A program made the translations under genes and the position numbers. DNA of 62,343 nucleotides from Melioribacteraceae bacterium (GTDB lineage: Bacteria; Bacteroidota; Ignavibacteria; Ignavibacteriales; Melioribacteraceae). The notes beneath the pieces were generated by a model. The model was given only the letters and a program-made list of their open reading frames with translations, was not told the origin of the DNA and made no database searches. The DNA lies in NCBI GenBank assembly GCA_015493615.1, contig WGCV01000060.1, positions 1-62,343 on the forward strand. The letters are read 5' to 3'. Shown piece after piece: positions 1 through 7,646 of the stretch (positions within the stretch are counted from its first letter, which is position 1; the number at the start of each line of letters is the position of its first letter).

Positions 1-90
1 ATTGTATTTTATGTATCGCTCCTACGGAGCTTTTGATTGGAGATTAATTGTTTATTACAGAGGTTTTGCTCCTACGGAGCAAGTACAAAA
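1..90. repeat. REP-like hairpin pair
   Basis: Two identical short palindromes, GCTCCTACGGAGC at 18-30 and 68-80, lie 37 bp apart in AT-rich DNA. Paired short hairpins of this kind are typical of REP sequences between genes. A weaker hairpin (ACCCTTAT..ATAAGGG) follows near 189-209. No gene is visible in 1-411. Confidence 0.55.
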
Positions 91-265
91 TCATATCATC
101 TATGTAAATATCAGAAAGTTTTGCATAACTCAACCTGGACAAGCCGGAAACAAAATTAGAAAAAGTTGGACAAAAAAATAATCTCTGAAACCCTTATCAA
201 TAAGGGATTTTAGAGTATTTGGAAAAATATTTTGCCACAAATAACACGAATTTTACTGACAAGGT

Positions 266-426
266 ACTAAAATTGTAATATTAAGCTCGCCAATCCGCCA
301 AGGCGGAGGAGGAGTGGAAGCCGTCCGAAATATCTCAAAATTTGGTATAATTGCCGGTTCTGAGATTCTTCTTCCCGACTTTGTCGGGACTCAGAATGAC
401 AAATTATTGGGTTATGCAAAACCTTC
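266..426. repeat. R1 MITE-like repeat, copy 1 (left end degraded)
   Basis: The right end TTATGCAAAACCTTC matches the R1 terminal repeat seen in eight other copies. The interior carries the R1 hallmarks: the CCGCCAAGGCGG hairpin, a GTCCGAAATATCTC block and a GAGATTCTTCT block. The outermost left terminal repeat is not recognisable. The right end lies inside the 3' end of the ArsA-like gene and supplies its last codons and stop. Confidence 0.75.
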
Positions 427-1320
427 TAAAAATCCATTCTCTTTCAGATAAACTTCCAAGTTGGATAATCCGGTTATTGATTCATCTTTAAGCGGGTAGT
501 GGCGGATTTCATATTCGCTGAAAATCTTTTCAAGCTCTTCAACCGGAATTTCCGCCTTAAACTTATTAATAAAAACCTTCCTGATTTTCAGCTCGGCAAA
601 TTTAAGTTTTTCAACAATAAGTTTCGATTCGGCAAGAGAGAGTTTATCCTGGTTCATAACAAGCACAAGTTGAGTCCGGTCTTGATTTTCCAATACTTTG
701 CGTGCGTCGGTGTATTCGTCAAGCTGATTGTTCAATTTATTCAGCAGTTTATCTCTCTGAAGTTCAATATTTCCAAACTTAATTTTAGTTACGATTTCTT
801 TTTTGTCGATAATATCGTTTCGTAGGTCAACTAATTTCTCCAACCAGATTTGAGATAATTTCGGAAGGGATAAAAACTTTAGCGTCAGTCCGGTCGGAGG
901 CATATCGAATATAATTCTGTCAAACTGCGTATATTTATTTAAGAAATATGTAAACGCCCTAAGAAGCGCGTATTCCTCAATACCCGGAGAGTAGCGGACA
1001 ATCCCGAAATGTTTGTCGAGACTTAACGCGGTTAAGTAGGAATAACTTTTCGTCATCTGTTTCTGCATGTCATCAAGATAGTGGTTAACCCAGTAATCGA
1101 GATTAATTTCCGCAACCGAAAGGGTTTTTGAAAGGGCTTTCGGCTTTCCCGACATTTCCATCTCAAAAATATCGCCCAGATTATGCGCCGGGTCCATTGA
1201 GGCAAGTAACACTTTTTCGCCGGTTAAAGATTTTTCAACAGCATAAAGGGAAGATGTCGTTGATTTCCCTACTCCTCCTTTTCCGAGGAAAAACATTATT
1301 TTCTGTACTTTTTTATCCAT
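412..1320 (-). CDS. ArsA/Get3-family ATPase
   Basis: P-loop ATPase of the SIMIBI/ArsA class. The N-terminus (residues 9-22) carries a deviant Walker A motif, GKGGVGKST. The switch II region reads DMPPTGLTLKFLSLP, close to the ArsA signature D-x-A-P-T-G-H-T-L-R but with Leu for the His. At 302 residues it is a single-domain form of the kind that dimerises; cargo (tail-anchored proteins, metalloid or other) cannot be told from sequence. Last gene of a four-gene minus-strand operon with cstA; its ATG overlaps the stop of the preceding 94-codon gene (TAATG). Its final four residues and stop codon are encoded by an R1 repeat end, so the native C-terminus was probably replaced. Confidence 0.85.
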   Translation of the reverse strand: MDKKVQKIMFFLGKGGVGKSTTSSLYAVEKSLTGEKVLLASMDPAHNLGDIFEMEMSGKPKALSKTLSVAEINLDYWVNHYLDDMQKQMTKSYSYLTALSLDKHFGIVRYSPGIEEYALLRAFTYFLNKYTQFDRIIFDMPPTGLTLKFLSLPKLSQIWLEKLVDLRNDIIDKKEIVTKIKFGNIELQRDKLLNKLNNQLDEYTDARKVLENQDRTQLVLVMNQDKLSLAESKLIVEKLKFAELKIRKVFINKFKAEIPVEELEKIFSEYEIRHYPLKDESITGLSNLEVYLKENGFLEGFA

Positions 1321-1604
1321 TAGTGAACATCCATAATTGAAACTAAATCTGAAATCGGTGAATTAGCCGTGGAAATTTTATCCATCATGATGATAAGTTC
1401 TTCCTCCATATAAGGAAGTAAGTCCAATGTAATCTGCATCGGCGGAGCGGGCATTCCGACAAACGAACCGATAACGACAATGGCAAAAATATTCTGCAGT
1501 TCGTAGAGTTCATATTCAACTATCTCGGTAGCTTTCTCCTTTGCCGCAGCGTCGAATGCGCTCCAATATTCTTTAAGTTTTTTCTTTATTTTCTCTTTAT
1601 CCAT
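1320..1604 (-). CDS. conserved-looking 94-residue protein in the cstA-arsA operon
   Basis: No family recognised. ATG at 1602-1604 is preferred over an upstream in-frame ATG at 1638-1640, because it gives a short overlap with the preceding gene's stop, typical of coupled genes. The N-terminal third is a Lys/Glu-rich helix (MDKEKIKKKLKEYW); the middle is hydrophobic (IFAIVVIGSFVGMPAPPMQ), with a Pro-rich turn, possibly one membrane-inserting segment; the tail is acidic. The stop overlaps the ArsA start, so translational coupling and a shared function with that ATPase are likely. It could be a partner or membrane substrate of the ATPase (inference). Confidence 0.7.
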   Translation of the reverse strand: MDKEKIKKKLKEYWSAFDAAAKEKATEIVEYELYELQNIFAIVVIGSFVGMPAPPMQITLDLLPYMEEELIIMMDKISTANSPISDLVSIMDVH

Positions 1605-2043
1605 TTTGAAGTTCCTTAACGCGAAAGATTTTTTTGTCAAAGTTTATTTTCTTTTCCGAAGGATAATGATAATACATTGCATAGATTGCGGCAAGAACAA
1701 TTCCGCCGAAATAGAAAGGATCCATATTTAGCAGAGCTGAAACAAATGCAAGATAAGGAGAAATTGCAATAACTTTTATAATAGATTCTTCATACTTTAC
1801 GAACTCTTCTTCAGTAGAGAATTTTTTCTCCTTCAATTTTGAAAAGAAGTAAACTCTTAAAAAAATCGGGATTGCAACGCCAACCGCAATTGCAAGGATG
1901 AAGAGTATTATCGGTAAAGATCGGGAAGGAGCCGCATGAACTCCTTCCCATAATTTTGATTGCTGCAGAAAGTAAACAACGAATGCCAATAAAACCGGAG
2001 GCAATATCAATACAAAATATTTCTTCTGCAGTTTTTTAATCAT
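1597..2043 (-). CDS. small multi-pass membrane protein
   Basis: A 148-residue protein with about four hydrophobic segments (residues roughly 8-28, 42-66, 88-107 and 110-127), a basic loop between the second and third, and a basic cytoplasmic-looking tail. No family recognised. It starts 2 bp after the cstA stop and overlaps the next gene by 8 bp, so the operon is tightly coupled. A role as accessory subunit of the CstA transporter is possible but only positional. Confidence 0.7.
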   Translation of the reverse strand: MIKKLQKKYFVLILPPVLLAFVVYFLQQSKLWEGVHAAPSRSLPIILFILAIAVGVAIPIFLRVYFFSKLKEKKFSTEEEFVKYEESIIKVIAISPYLAFVSALLNMDPFYFGGIVLAAIYAMYYHYPSEKKINFDKKIFRVKELQNG

Positions 2044-2045
2044 TT

Positions 2046-3785
2046 CTACTCATAAGATTTAACAGCTCCCGTTTCGGGATCATAATCTAACGAATCAATA
2101 TTCACAAATCGTCTAATTGCTTCGAATACAATCCAAACAACTGAAAGCATGATTAAGAGATTGATAACCGAAAGAAGAACATTCCCTTTATTCATAAAAT
2201 TGATTTGGTTGAGCCACAATGCCCAGAATGAAACCACAATCATGAATGCCGCGGGAATCGCGCTTATCAGCCATTTTAATCCGCCGCGTGTTTTCAGGAA
2301 TACGGAAATGATTATCAAAGCCAGTCCGGCAAGCGTTTGGTTTGTCGCTCCGAATAAGGGCCACAAGTTTAATGCGCCTTTTCCGTTTGCTCCGCTCGAG
2401 AAAATAAGAGCTAAAGCAAGAATAATCACAACGCTGGTTGAAACATATTTGTTGCCGAAAGCTTTCGGGAAAGTTTCCGTTAAGATGTAGCGCTGAATTC
2501 TTGTCGCGGTATCCAATGTTGTTCCGGCAAATGAGACAACGAATACGCCCATAATTACCTGAGCGATGTGGTTCGGAATGCCGAGTGTCTCAATCATATT
2601 GGCAGAACCGATTACAAACGCGCCTACCTTAGAGCCTAAGCCCTTTGCGGCTGCCCATGAAGCGTAGTGGTGCGTCCAAGCGGGAATTCCGGTAAGAACC
2701 GTTCCATCTTTTAATGTGTAGCCCATTCCGATACCTGCTGCAACTGCAATGATAACTAAAGTTGCAAGCGCGCCTTCCATCAGCATAGAGCCGTAACCGA
2801 CAAACAACGAATCGGTTTCTTTACGAACCTGACGGGCTGAAGTTCCGGATGAAACAAGCGAATGCCAACCCGATATCGCGCCGCAAGCAATCGTTACGAA
2901 TAAGAAGGGCCACATTGGCGGAGCCGCCGCCGGAGTTGCCTGAACTGCTGGAGCGACAATATTCAGATTTCCGCCGAAAGCTGCAACTAATACGCCAAGC
3001 GACATTAAAGCCATTGCAACAATAAGCTGATGCGAGTTAAGGAAATCTCTCGGCTGCAATAATGCCGTAACCGGAAGAACCGAAGCAAAAAATGCATAAA
3101 TCAGCAGAATAATAGACCAAACGCCTATTGAAGAAAGACCAAACATTCCGCCAACATGTATTGGAACAAAAGCGCCTATTACAACCGTTACGTACATAGT
3201 TACAACGCCGATAATAGACCAAGTTGTAATATTGGCTCCTTTTTTATAAACCACATAACCGACATACATTGCAATCGGTATTTCAAGCCAGACCGGCAAA
3301 ACCGTTCCGGGGAACATTTTGAATAGAACCGCCATAACCAATCCGAAAATCGATACGATAATCCAGATCTCTATGAATATTACAAAGAAAATTACAAGTC
3401 TTGTACGGCTGCTTAAATAGAGAGCGGTGTATTCGGAGATAGATTTACCTTTATTTCTCATCGAAATTAAAAGCGAACCGAAATCATGAACTGCGCCCAT
3501 CATTATTGAGCCGATGAAAACCCATAGTAATGCGGGAACCCAGCCCCAAATTATTGCTATTGCAGGACCTACGATAGGACCTGTTCCGGCAATGGAAGTG
3601 AAGTGGTGTCCAAAGATTACCTCTTTTTTTGTCGGCACAAAATCAGTGCCGTCTTCAAACTCAACTGCGGGGGCTGTGTTATCGTCGGAAATCTTAAATA
3701 TTTTATTCCCGACATACTTGCCGTAAAGTTTGTACATCAAAAGGTAACCGGCGAAAGCAAGGATCATTATTAGTAATGCGCCCAT
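2046..3785 (-). CDS. cstA: carbon starvation protein A (CstA-type transporter)
   Basis: Inner-membrane transporter of the CstA family, which in enterobacteria takes up peptides and/or pyruvate. Seen: 579 residues, more than a dozen hydrophobic helices, the N-terminal family signature (KKEVIFGHHFTSIAGTGPIVGP, in part, residues 53-74), and WGWVPALLWV. The length is on the short side (E. coli CstA is about 700 residues), matching the shorter CstA forms of many other phyla. A GGAGG ribosome-binding site lies just upstream (minus strand) of the ATG. First gene of the operon running to the ArsA-like ATPase. Confidence 0.92.
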   Translation of the reverse strand: MGALLIMILAFAGYLLMYKLYGKYVGNKIFKISDDNTAPAVEFEDGTDFVPTKKEVIFGHHFTSIAGTGPIVGPAIAIIWGWVPALLWVFIGSIMMGAVHDFGSLLISMRNKGKSISEYTALYLSSRTRLVIFFVIFIEIWIIVSIFGLVMAVLFKMFPGTVLPVWLEIPIAMYVGYVVYKKGANITTWSIIGVVTMYVTVVIGAFVPIHVGGMFGLSSIGVWSIILLIYAFFASVLPVTALLQPRDFLNSHQLIVAMALMSLGVLVAAFGGNLNIVAPAVQATPAAAPPMWPFLFVTIACGAISGWHSLVSSGTSARQVRKETDSLFVGYGSMLMEGALATLVIIAVAAGIGMGYTLKDGTVLTGIPAWTHHYASWAAAKGLGSKVGAFVIGSANMIETLGIPNHIAQVIMGVFVVSFAGTTLDTATRIQRYILTETFPKAFGNKYVSTSVVIILALALIFSSGANGKGALNLWPLFGATNQTLAGLALIIISVFLKTRGGLKWLISAIPAAFMIVVSFWALWLNQINFMNKGNVLLSVINLLIMLSVVWIVFEAIRRFVNIDSLDYDPETGAVKSYE

Positions 3786-3940
3786 TTTTCCTCCTTGGAT
3801 GTAGTTATTGATTTAGTTAGGTGGGGTTTAAGGAGTATATGTGTAGTGTAGCTTTTTTTCATTGTGAATGCTGAATATTTTAGATATTCAAAAATATGAA
3901 AAAATATTCTATTGAAAAAATGTTAGATAATATTCAAAAT

Positions 3941-3983
3941 AAAAAAGCCGTTTCAAAAGAAAATTATTCTAATGAAACGGCTT
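3941..3983 (-). terminator. Rho-independent terminator of the Spy-like gene
   Basis: On the minus strand AAGCCGTTTCA pairs with TGAAACGGCTT across an AT-rich loop and is followed by a run of T. It lies about 20 bp after the stop of the minus-strand Spy-like gene. Confidence 0.85.
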
Positions 3984-4004
3984 CCGGGGGCTATGAGAAA
4001 TGTT

Positions 4005-4535
4005 TTACTTCATCATCATTCTTTGTTGGCGCATGTTTTGTCGCTGCATGTTTTGTTGGGGCATATTTTTGCAGTTTGATTTTTTATTCATCATCATTCC
4101 TTTTCTCATCATTCCTTTTTTACCGTGCTGCATAAATTTGTTAAATACTTTTGTCCATACAGCTCTTTGGTCTTTATCAAGAATATTATAAATTTTGTAC
4201 CAGGTAGCAATTCTGCTTTTTCCCATTTTTGCTTTTAAATCGGAGATTTTTCCGGTAAGCGAAAACAGCTTGCTCTTGTCCACGTTGTTATCGTTCATCA
4301 TTTTCTGCAAATCCAAACGAAGCTTCTGAATTTCGGCTCTTGTGTCAATTGCCGCTTTTCTCTGAGCAAAAATAATATCGTCAAATTTCTTTGACTGCTT
4401 CTCGGTTAAATTTAATTTGTTTTTAACCAGTTGGTGCATTCCGCCGTAATTGCCGTCTTTATTCATCATCGGCTGTGCAAAAATAGCCGAAATGGAAAAT
4501 AATGCGATAAGTAATGAATAACTTAGTTTTTTCAT
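4005..4535 (-). CDS. Spy/CpxP-like periplasmic protein, Met-rich tail
   Basis: Secreted helical protein (176 residues from the ATG at 4533-4535, preceded by a CAGGAGTT ribosome-binding site). N-terminal signal peptide MKKLSYSLLIALFSISAIFA. The core LNLTEKQSKKFDDII..RKAAIDTRAEIQKL resembles the Spy/CpxP/periplasmic metal-sensor family (LTxxQ motif), which act as periplasmic chaperones or stress sensors. The last about 45 residues are Met/Lys/Gln/Asn-rich (KGMMRKGMMM), unlike classical Spy, and may bind soft metals such as copper (inference). Transcribed away from the ECF sigma gene from a promoter of the same sequence pattern, so it is a likely regulon member. Confidence 0.8.
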   Translation of the reverse strand: MKKLSYSLLIALFSISAIFAQPMMNKDGNYGGMHQLVKNKLNLTEKQSKKFDDIIFAQRKAAIDTRAEIQKLRLDLQKMMNDNNVDKSKLFSLTGKISDLKAKMGKSRIATWYKIYNILDKDQRAVWTKVFNKFMQHGKKGMMRKGMMMNKKSNCKNMPQQNMQRQNMRQQRMMMK

Positions 4536-4572
4536 TTTGTAACTCCTGTTTTTATTTTTTGTGATTTGATAT

Positions 4573-4602
4573 TTAGACACACCCGAAGTAAAAATGGTTT
4601 AA
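4573..4602 (-). promoter_or_regulatory. ECF-type promoter of the Spy-like gene
   Basis: Minus strand: -35 element TTAAACC (4596-4602), 16-bp spacer, -10 element TGTCTAA (4573-4579), 38 bp before the ATG. The same two elements with the same spacing occur on the plus strand before the ECF sigma gene; the -10 resembles known ECF -10 elements (GTCTAA). Two exact 7-mers at equal spacing are unlikely by chance. Confidence 0.7.
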
Positions 4603-4944
4603 AGGAAAATTATTTTTTTTGAAAAATAAGGAGCAATGGAAAAACTTTTATCGGTTAAAATTATTATTAATTCGCAGCGGCGGATATTGAACGGAGTCCT
4701 ATTTGTAAGCAAAAAATAAATTGTGTTAAAAAAGCCAATAATTTTGTAACGCGAATACTATATTATAATATTACAATTTAGATTCTCGTTTTTTATGTTA
4801 AGATTTTAGTAAATGGTTCATTGTCGTAAAAAATCAAGGTTCAAAGGCACAGAGGCACAAAGGTTCATAGGTTTTTACTTTTGCGCCTTTTTCCGCCGGG
4901 GCGGATTGCGATTTACCCCGACAGGTAATATTATTTACTATTTA

Positions 4945-4974
4945 TTAAACCGAAACGAGCATTGATGTGTCTAA
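4945..4974 (+). promoter_or_regulatory. autoregulatory ECF-type promoter
   Basis: TTAAACC (4945-4951), 16 bp, TGTCTAA (4968-4974), ending 20 bp before the ATG of the ECF sigma gene. It is identical in both boxes and spacing to the divergent promoter of the Spy-like gene. Autoregulation by the ECF factor is the usual arrangement. The rest of 4603-4944 shows no gene, only AT-rich DNA and a low-complexity AGGTTCAAAGGCACAGAG stretch near 4838-4872. Confidence 0.7.
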
Positions 4975-4994
4975 TATATTGATAACGGAAATTA

Positions 4995-5537
4995 ATGAGC
5001 GAACAAGAAGATAAAAGACTGATTGAGGAATTTCTTGCAGGCAGTGAAGCTGCATACAATATGCTGGCAAGAAAGTACAGAAGCAGAATTTACTGGCATG
5101 CTCGGCGTATGGTGGGAAACCATGAAGACGCCGATGAAGTGGCTCAGGAAACGCTGATTGCCATTTATAAAAAGGTTAAGGATTTTAAAGCGCTCTCTTC
5201 TTTTTCGACATGGGTTTACAAAATTACTTCTTCCCGTTCTTTGAATCTTATCAGAAAAAGGAAAGTTAAAAACTTTGTAACTTTGGATTTTCTGAAAGAT
5301 AAACAGAATAAAGAAGACATTATTAAAAATTTTGAAGATAAAGAAAAACTAAAAGAGGTTGAAAAAAGATTAATGAAGTTGCCCGATAAACAGCGTGAAG
5401 TTTTTGTTCTGCGTCACTTTGAAGAACTTTCCTACAATGAGATTTCGGAGATAACTGGACAGGCAATCGGGACATTAAAAGCCAACTATTTTCATGCTCT
5501 GAAAAAAATAGTAAAGGAAAACGGCGATGAAAAATAA
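4995..5537 (+). CDS. ECF RNA polymerase sigma factor
   Basis: A 180-residue sigma-70-family ECF factor. Region 2 spans about residues 10-90 (ADEVAQETLIAIYKKV, FSTWVYKIT, RSLNLIRKRK) and region 4 about 120-175 (LPDKQREVFVLRHF, YNEISEITG helix-turn-helix). It directs transcription of an envelope-stress regulon under control of the downstream membrane anti-sigma, with which it overlaps by 11 bp. Neighbouring Spy-like genes and the shared promoter suggest a CpxP/Spy-type envelope or metal stress response. Confidence 0.92.
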   Translation: MSEQEDKRLIEEFLAGSEAAYNMLARKYRSRIYWHARRMVGNHEDADEVAQETLIAIYKKVKDFKALSSFSTWVYKITSSRSLNLIRKRKVKNFVTLDFLKDKQNKEDIIKNFEDKEKLKEVEKRLMKLPDKQREVFVLRHFEELSYNEISEITGQAIGTLKANYFHALKKIVKENGDEK

Positions 5538-6111
5538 TGATACAATATTAAAATATTTAAGCGGGCTTTTAGATGAAAGGGAGAAGGCAAATTTTGAAAA
5601 AGAGTTGGTGGAAAATTCTGATTTAAAAAAAGAATTTGAACGGATTTCAAAAGAGCTTGATGATTTAAAAATTACTCCGGAAGTTGATAATGTCTATTTT
5701 GCAAATCTGGAGCAAAAAGTTAAAAGTAAATCAACAGGAAAATCAAAAACTCATAATCTCGGATTTTCTTTAGGTTTGGGAGCAGTTTTTTCAATCCTTT
5801 TTATTATTGCAGTATATAATTTTATATTTGATAAATCCGGAAATAATGTAAATTCAGACAAAATTACATCTACAATTGTACTGAGCAGTGATGACCTTGC
5901 TGACAGTTATTCGATTGACGATTTGGAAAATCTTGGTATTTCGACGGACGATTATTTCTCGGCAGGTCTTTCCGAATTAAGCGATAAAGATATTATCTCA
6001 TTTTTGGATAACACCACTTTTGACGATATTTCCGAATCACTTTTTTCGGATATTTCAAAAAGTGATAATTTTTCTGAAATGATAGACGAATTGAAAAATT
6101 TAAAATATTAG
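5527..6111 (+). CDS. membrane-anchored anti-sigma factor (putative)
   Basis: A 194-residue single-pass protein: acidic/helical cytoplasmic N-terminus (residues 1-75, with YLSGLLDEREKANFEKEL as in anti-sigma ASD-like domains), one membrane helix (about 78-100), and an acidic Ser/Asp-rich extracytoplasmic part. There is no His-Cys zinc motif, so it is not a ZAS type. Function inferred from overlap with the sigma gene and topology. Second gene of a three-gene operon. Confidence 0.75.
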   Translation: MKNNDTILKYLSGLLDEREKANFEKELVENSDLKKEFERISKELDDLKITPEVDNVYFANLEQKVKSKSTGKSKTHNLGFSLGLGAVFSILFIIAVYNFIFDKSGNNVNSDKITSTIVLSSDDLADSYSIDDLENLGISTDDYFSAGLSELSDKDIISFLDNTTFDDISESLFSDISKSDNFSEMIDELKNLKY

Positions 6112-6119
6112 GTGACAAA

Positions 6120-6632
6120 ATGAAGAAAATGATAATAATTCTGTTAGTGTTCTCCTTTAGTTCAAGTTTTTATGCTCAGTCTCGTAAAAATAATATGATG
6201 AGAATGCATGACAGAATGATGCGAAATCATAGCAGAGAACTCAGAATGCTGGAGCAATTAAAATTAATAGAATATCTTAAACTGGATGAAAATCAAGCTG
6301 TTCGGTTTTCTGCGCGCAGAAATAAATATCTGGCTGAACAAGACTCACTACTTCGGATAAAAAGAAATCTTACCGATTCTCTCTCTGCGTTAATAGCGGA
6401 TCACGCAGGAAACAGATCTTATAAAAAAATAGTAAACCAAATCTTTGAAACGGATAAAACCCTTATCACCCAAAAAAAATCTTTCTTAAAAAATCTATCT
6501 GATTTCCTTTCCCAGGAACAAATTGCCAAAATAGTTGTTTTTGAAAATAGGTTCAAAAAGGACATAATGAGAATGATGTTTAAGAGAAGAAGCGGCTTAA
6601 ATCCGAAAGATGTTCCGCCGCGAGAGGAATAA
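6120..6632 (+). CDS. Spy/CpxP-like periplasmic protein
   Basis: A 170-residue secreted protein: signal peptide MKKMIIILLVFSFSSSFYAQ, then a Met/Arg/His-rich stretch (MMRMHDRMMRNHSREL) and a predicted all-helical domain with LKLDENQAVRFSARR, the Spy/CpxP-like LxLxxxQ motif. Starts 8 bp after the anti-sigma stop, so it is probably the extracytoplasmic sensor or effector of this sigma system. Paralogous in style to the divergent Met-rich protein. Confidence 0.7.
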   Translation: MKKMIIILLVFSFSSSFYAQSRKNNMMRMHDRMMRNHSRELRMLEQLKLIEYLKLDENQAVRFSARRNKYLAEQDSLLRIKRNLTDSLSALIADHAGNRSYKKIVNQIFETDKTLITQKKSFLKNLSDFLSQEQIAKIVVFENRFKKDIMRMMFKRRSGLNPKDVPPREE

Positions 6633-6688
6633 GTAATTATTTCTGTTGCTTTTAAATAAAAGGTGTCCTATTTTTGCAAATTCAAAAT

Positions 6689-6772
6689 GCGGAAGTGGTG
6701 AAATTGGTATACACGCTATCTTGAGGGGGTAGTGCTCGAAAGGGCGTGCGGGTTCAAGTCCCGCCTTCCGCA
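6689..6772 (+). tRNA. tRNA-Leu (anticodon GAG)
   Basis: Class II tRNA of 84 nt. The acceptor stem GCGGAAG pairs with CTTCCGC (6765-6771), discriminator A. D-arm GTGAAATTGGTATACAC, anticodon loop CTTGAGG giving GAG, long variable arm (TGCTCGAAAGGGCGT) and a T-arm with GGTTCAAGTCC. The 3' CCA is not encoded. Confidence 0.96.
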
Positions 6773-6803
6773 CAAAGTTTTTTAAAAGGGAAAGGAAAAG
6801 AAA

Positions 6804-7577
6804 ATGAAGAAGTTCATAACACTTGCCGTCGTCTTCCTTGTTGCGGTTGTAACTTTAACCGCCCAAGTAGCGGATATGACTAACCAAGCCAAGGAATTAT
6901 ATAATGCCGGGAATAAATTGTTAAAGTCCGGCGATTACAATGGCGCCATTGCAAAATATGACGAAGCGCTCAAAAATTCGGAAGATTACAGAATTTTATA
7001 TCAGAAAAGTATCGCTCTTAAGAAATTAAGAAAGTACAAAGACGCTGAAGGCATTTTGTTAAGATGCATTAAAGCAAATCCGGATTTCGCCTCGGCATAC
7101 AACGGATTGGGAACTACTTATTATGCGTTAAAAGAATACCGGAAAGCAATTGACGCTTTTAAGAAGTTTCAGGAAAAATCAGATAATCCGAAGTTGAAAA
7201 AACGCGCTAATTTGTATCTTTCCATTGCTTACACAAAATTAGCCGATGTTGAAAAAAGAAACCACAATAATGATAAAGCTCTTGCCGCTTTGAATGAAGC
7301 CGTAAAGTACAACCCTTACGATGCATCCTACCTGATGATGGCTGAACTTTATACGGACAAAGGTCAGTTTCAGAAAGCTTTGGAGGCTGCAAACAACGCA
7401 TTGAAATATCGCGGGAAACGCTCTAAAATTTCGAAAGGCGCTGTTTATTATTACAAAGGTTTGGCGTTAAAAGGTCTCGGAAAAAAAGAAGAGGCAAAGA
7501 GAAGTTTCAACTTGGCGTTGACCGACAGACAGTACAAGCAGAATGCAAAGTATGAACTGAAGATGCTTAACAGATAA
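6804..7577 (+). CDS. secreted tetratricopeptide repeat protein
   Basis: A 257-residue protein with signal peptide MKKFITLAVVFLVAVVTLTA and about five TPR units from residue 24 to the end (GNKLLKSGDYNGAIAKYDEAL, in part; AYNGLGTTYYALKEYRKAI; ALEAANNALKYRG). TPRs mediate protein-protein contacts; the periplasmic partner is unknown. Ribosome-binding site AAAGGAAAAG before ATG. Monocistronic, closed by a strong terminator. Confidence 0.88.
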   Translation: MKKFITLAVVFLVAVVTLTAQVADMTNQAKELYNAGNKLLKSGDYNGAIAKYDEALKNSEDYRILYQKSIALKKLRKYKDAEGILLRCIKANPDFASAYNGLGTTYYALKEYRKAIDAFKKFQEKSDNPKLKKRANLYLSIAYTKLADVEKRNHNNDKALAALNEAVKYNPYDASYLMMAELYTDKGQFQKALEAANNALKYRGKRSKISKGAVYYYKGLALKGLGKKEEAKRSFNLALTDRQYKQNAKYELKMLNR

Positions 7578-7600
7578 ATTTAATTTTAATTTTTATTATT

Positions 7601-7632
7601 AAGCCGACCTTTTCAAGGTTGGCTTTTTTTTT
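7601..7632 (+). terminator. Rho-independent terminator
   Basis: AAGCCGACCTT and AAGGTTGGCTT form a stem with a G-T wobble and a 3-nt loop, followed by nine T, 23 bp after the TPR gene. Confidence 0.92.
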
Positions 7633-7646
7633 AATGGAGAAGCAAA

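Noticed and set aside
3896-4191. Small plus-strand frames opposite the Spy-like gene
   Set aside because: They run through the minus-strand terminator and the Met-rich tail complement; Cys/Phe-rich nonsense composition.
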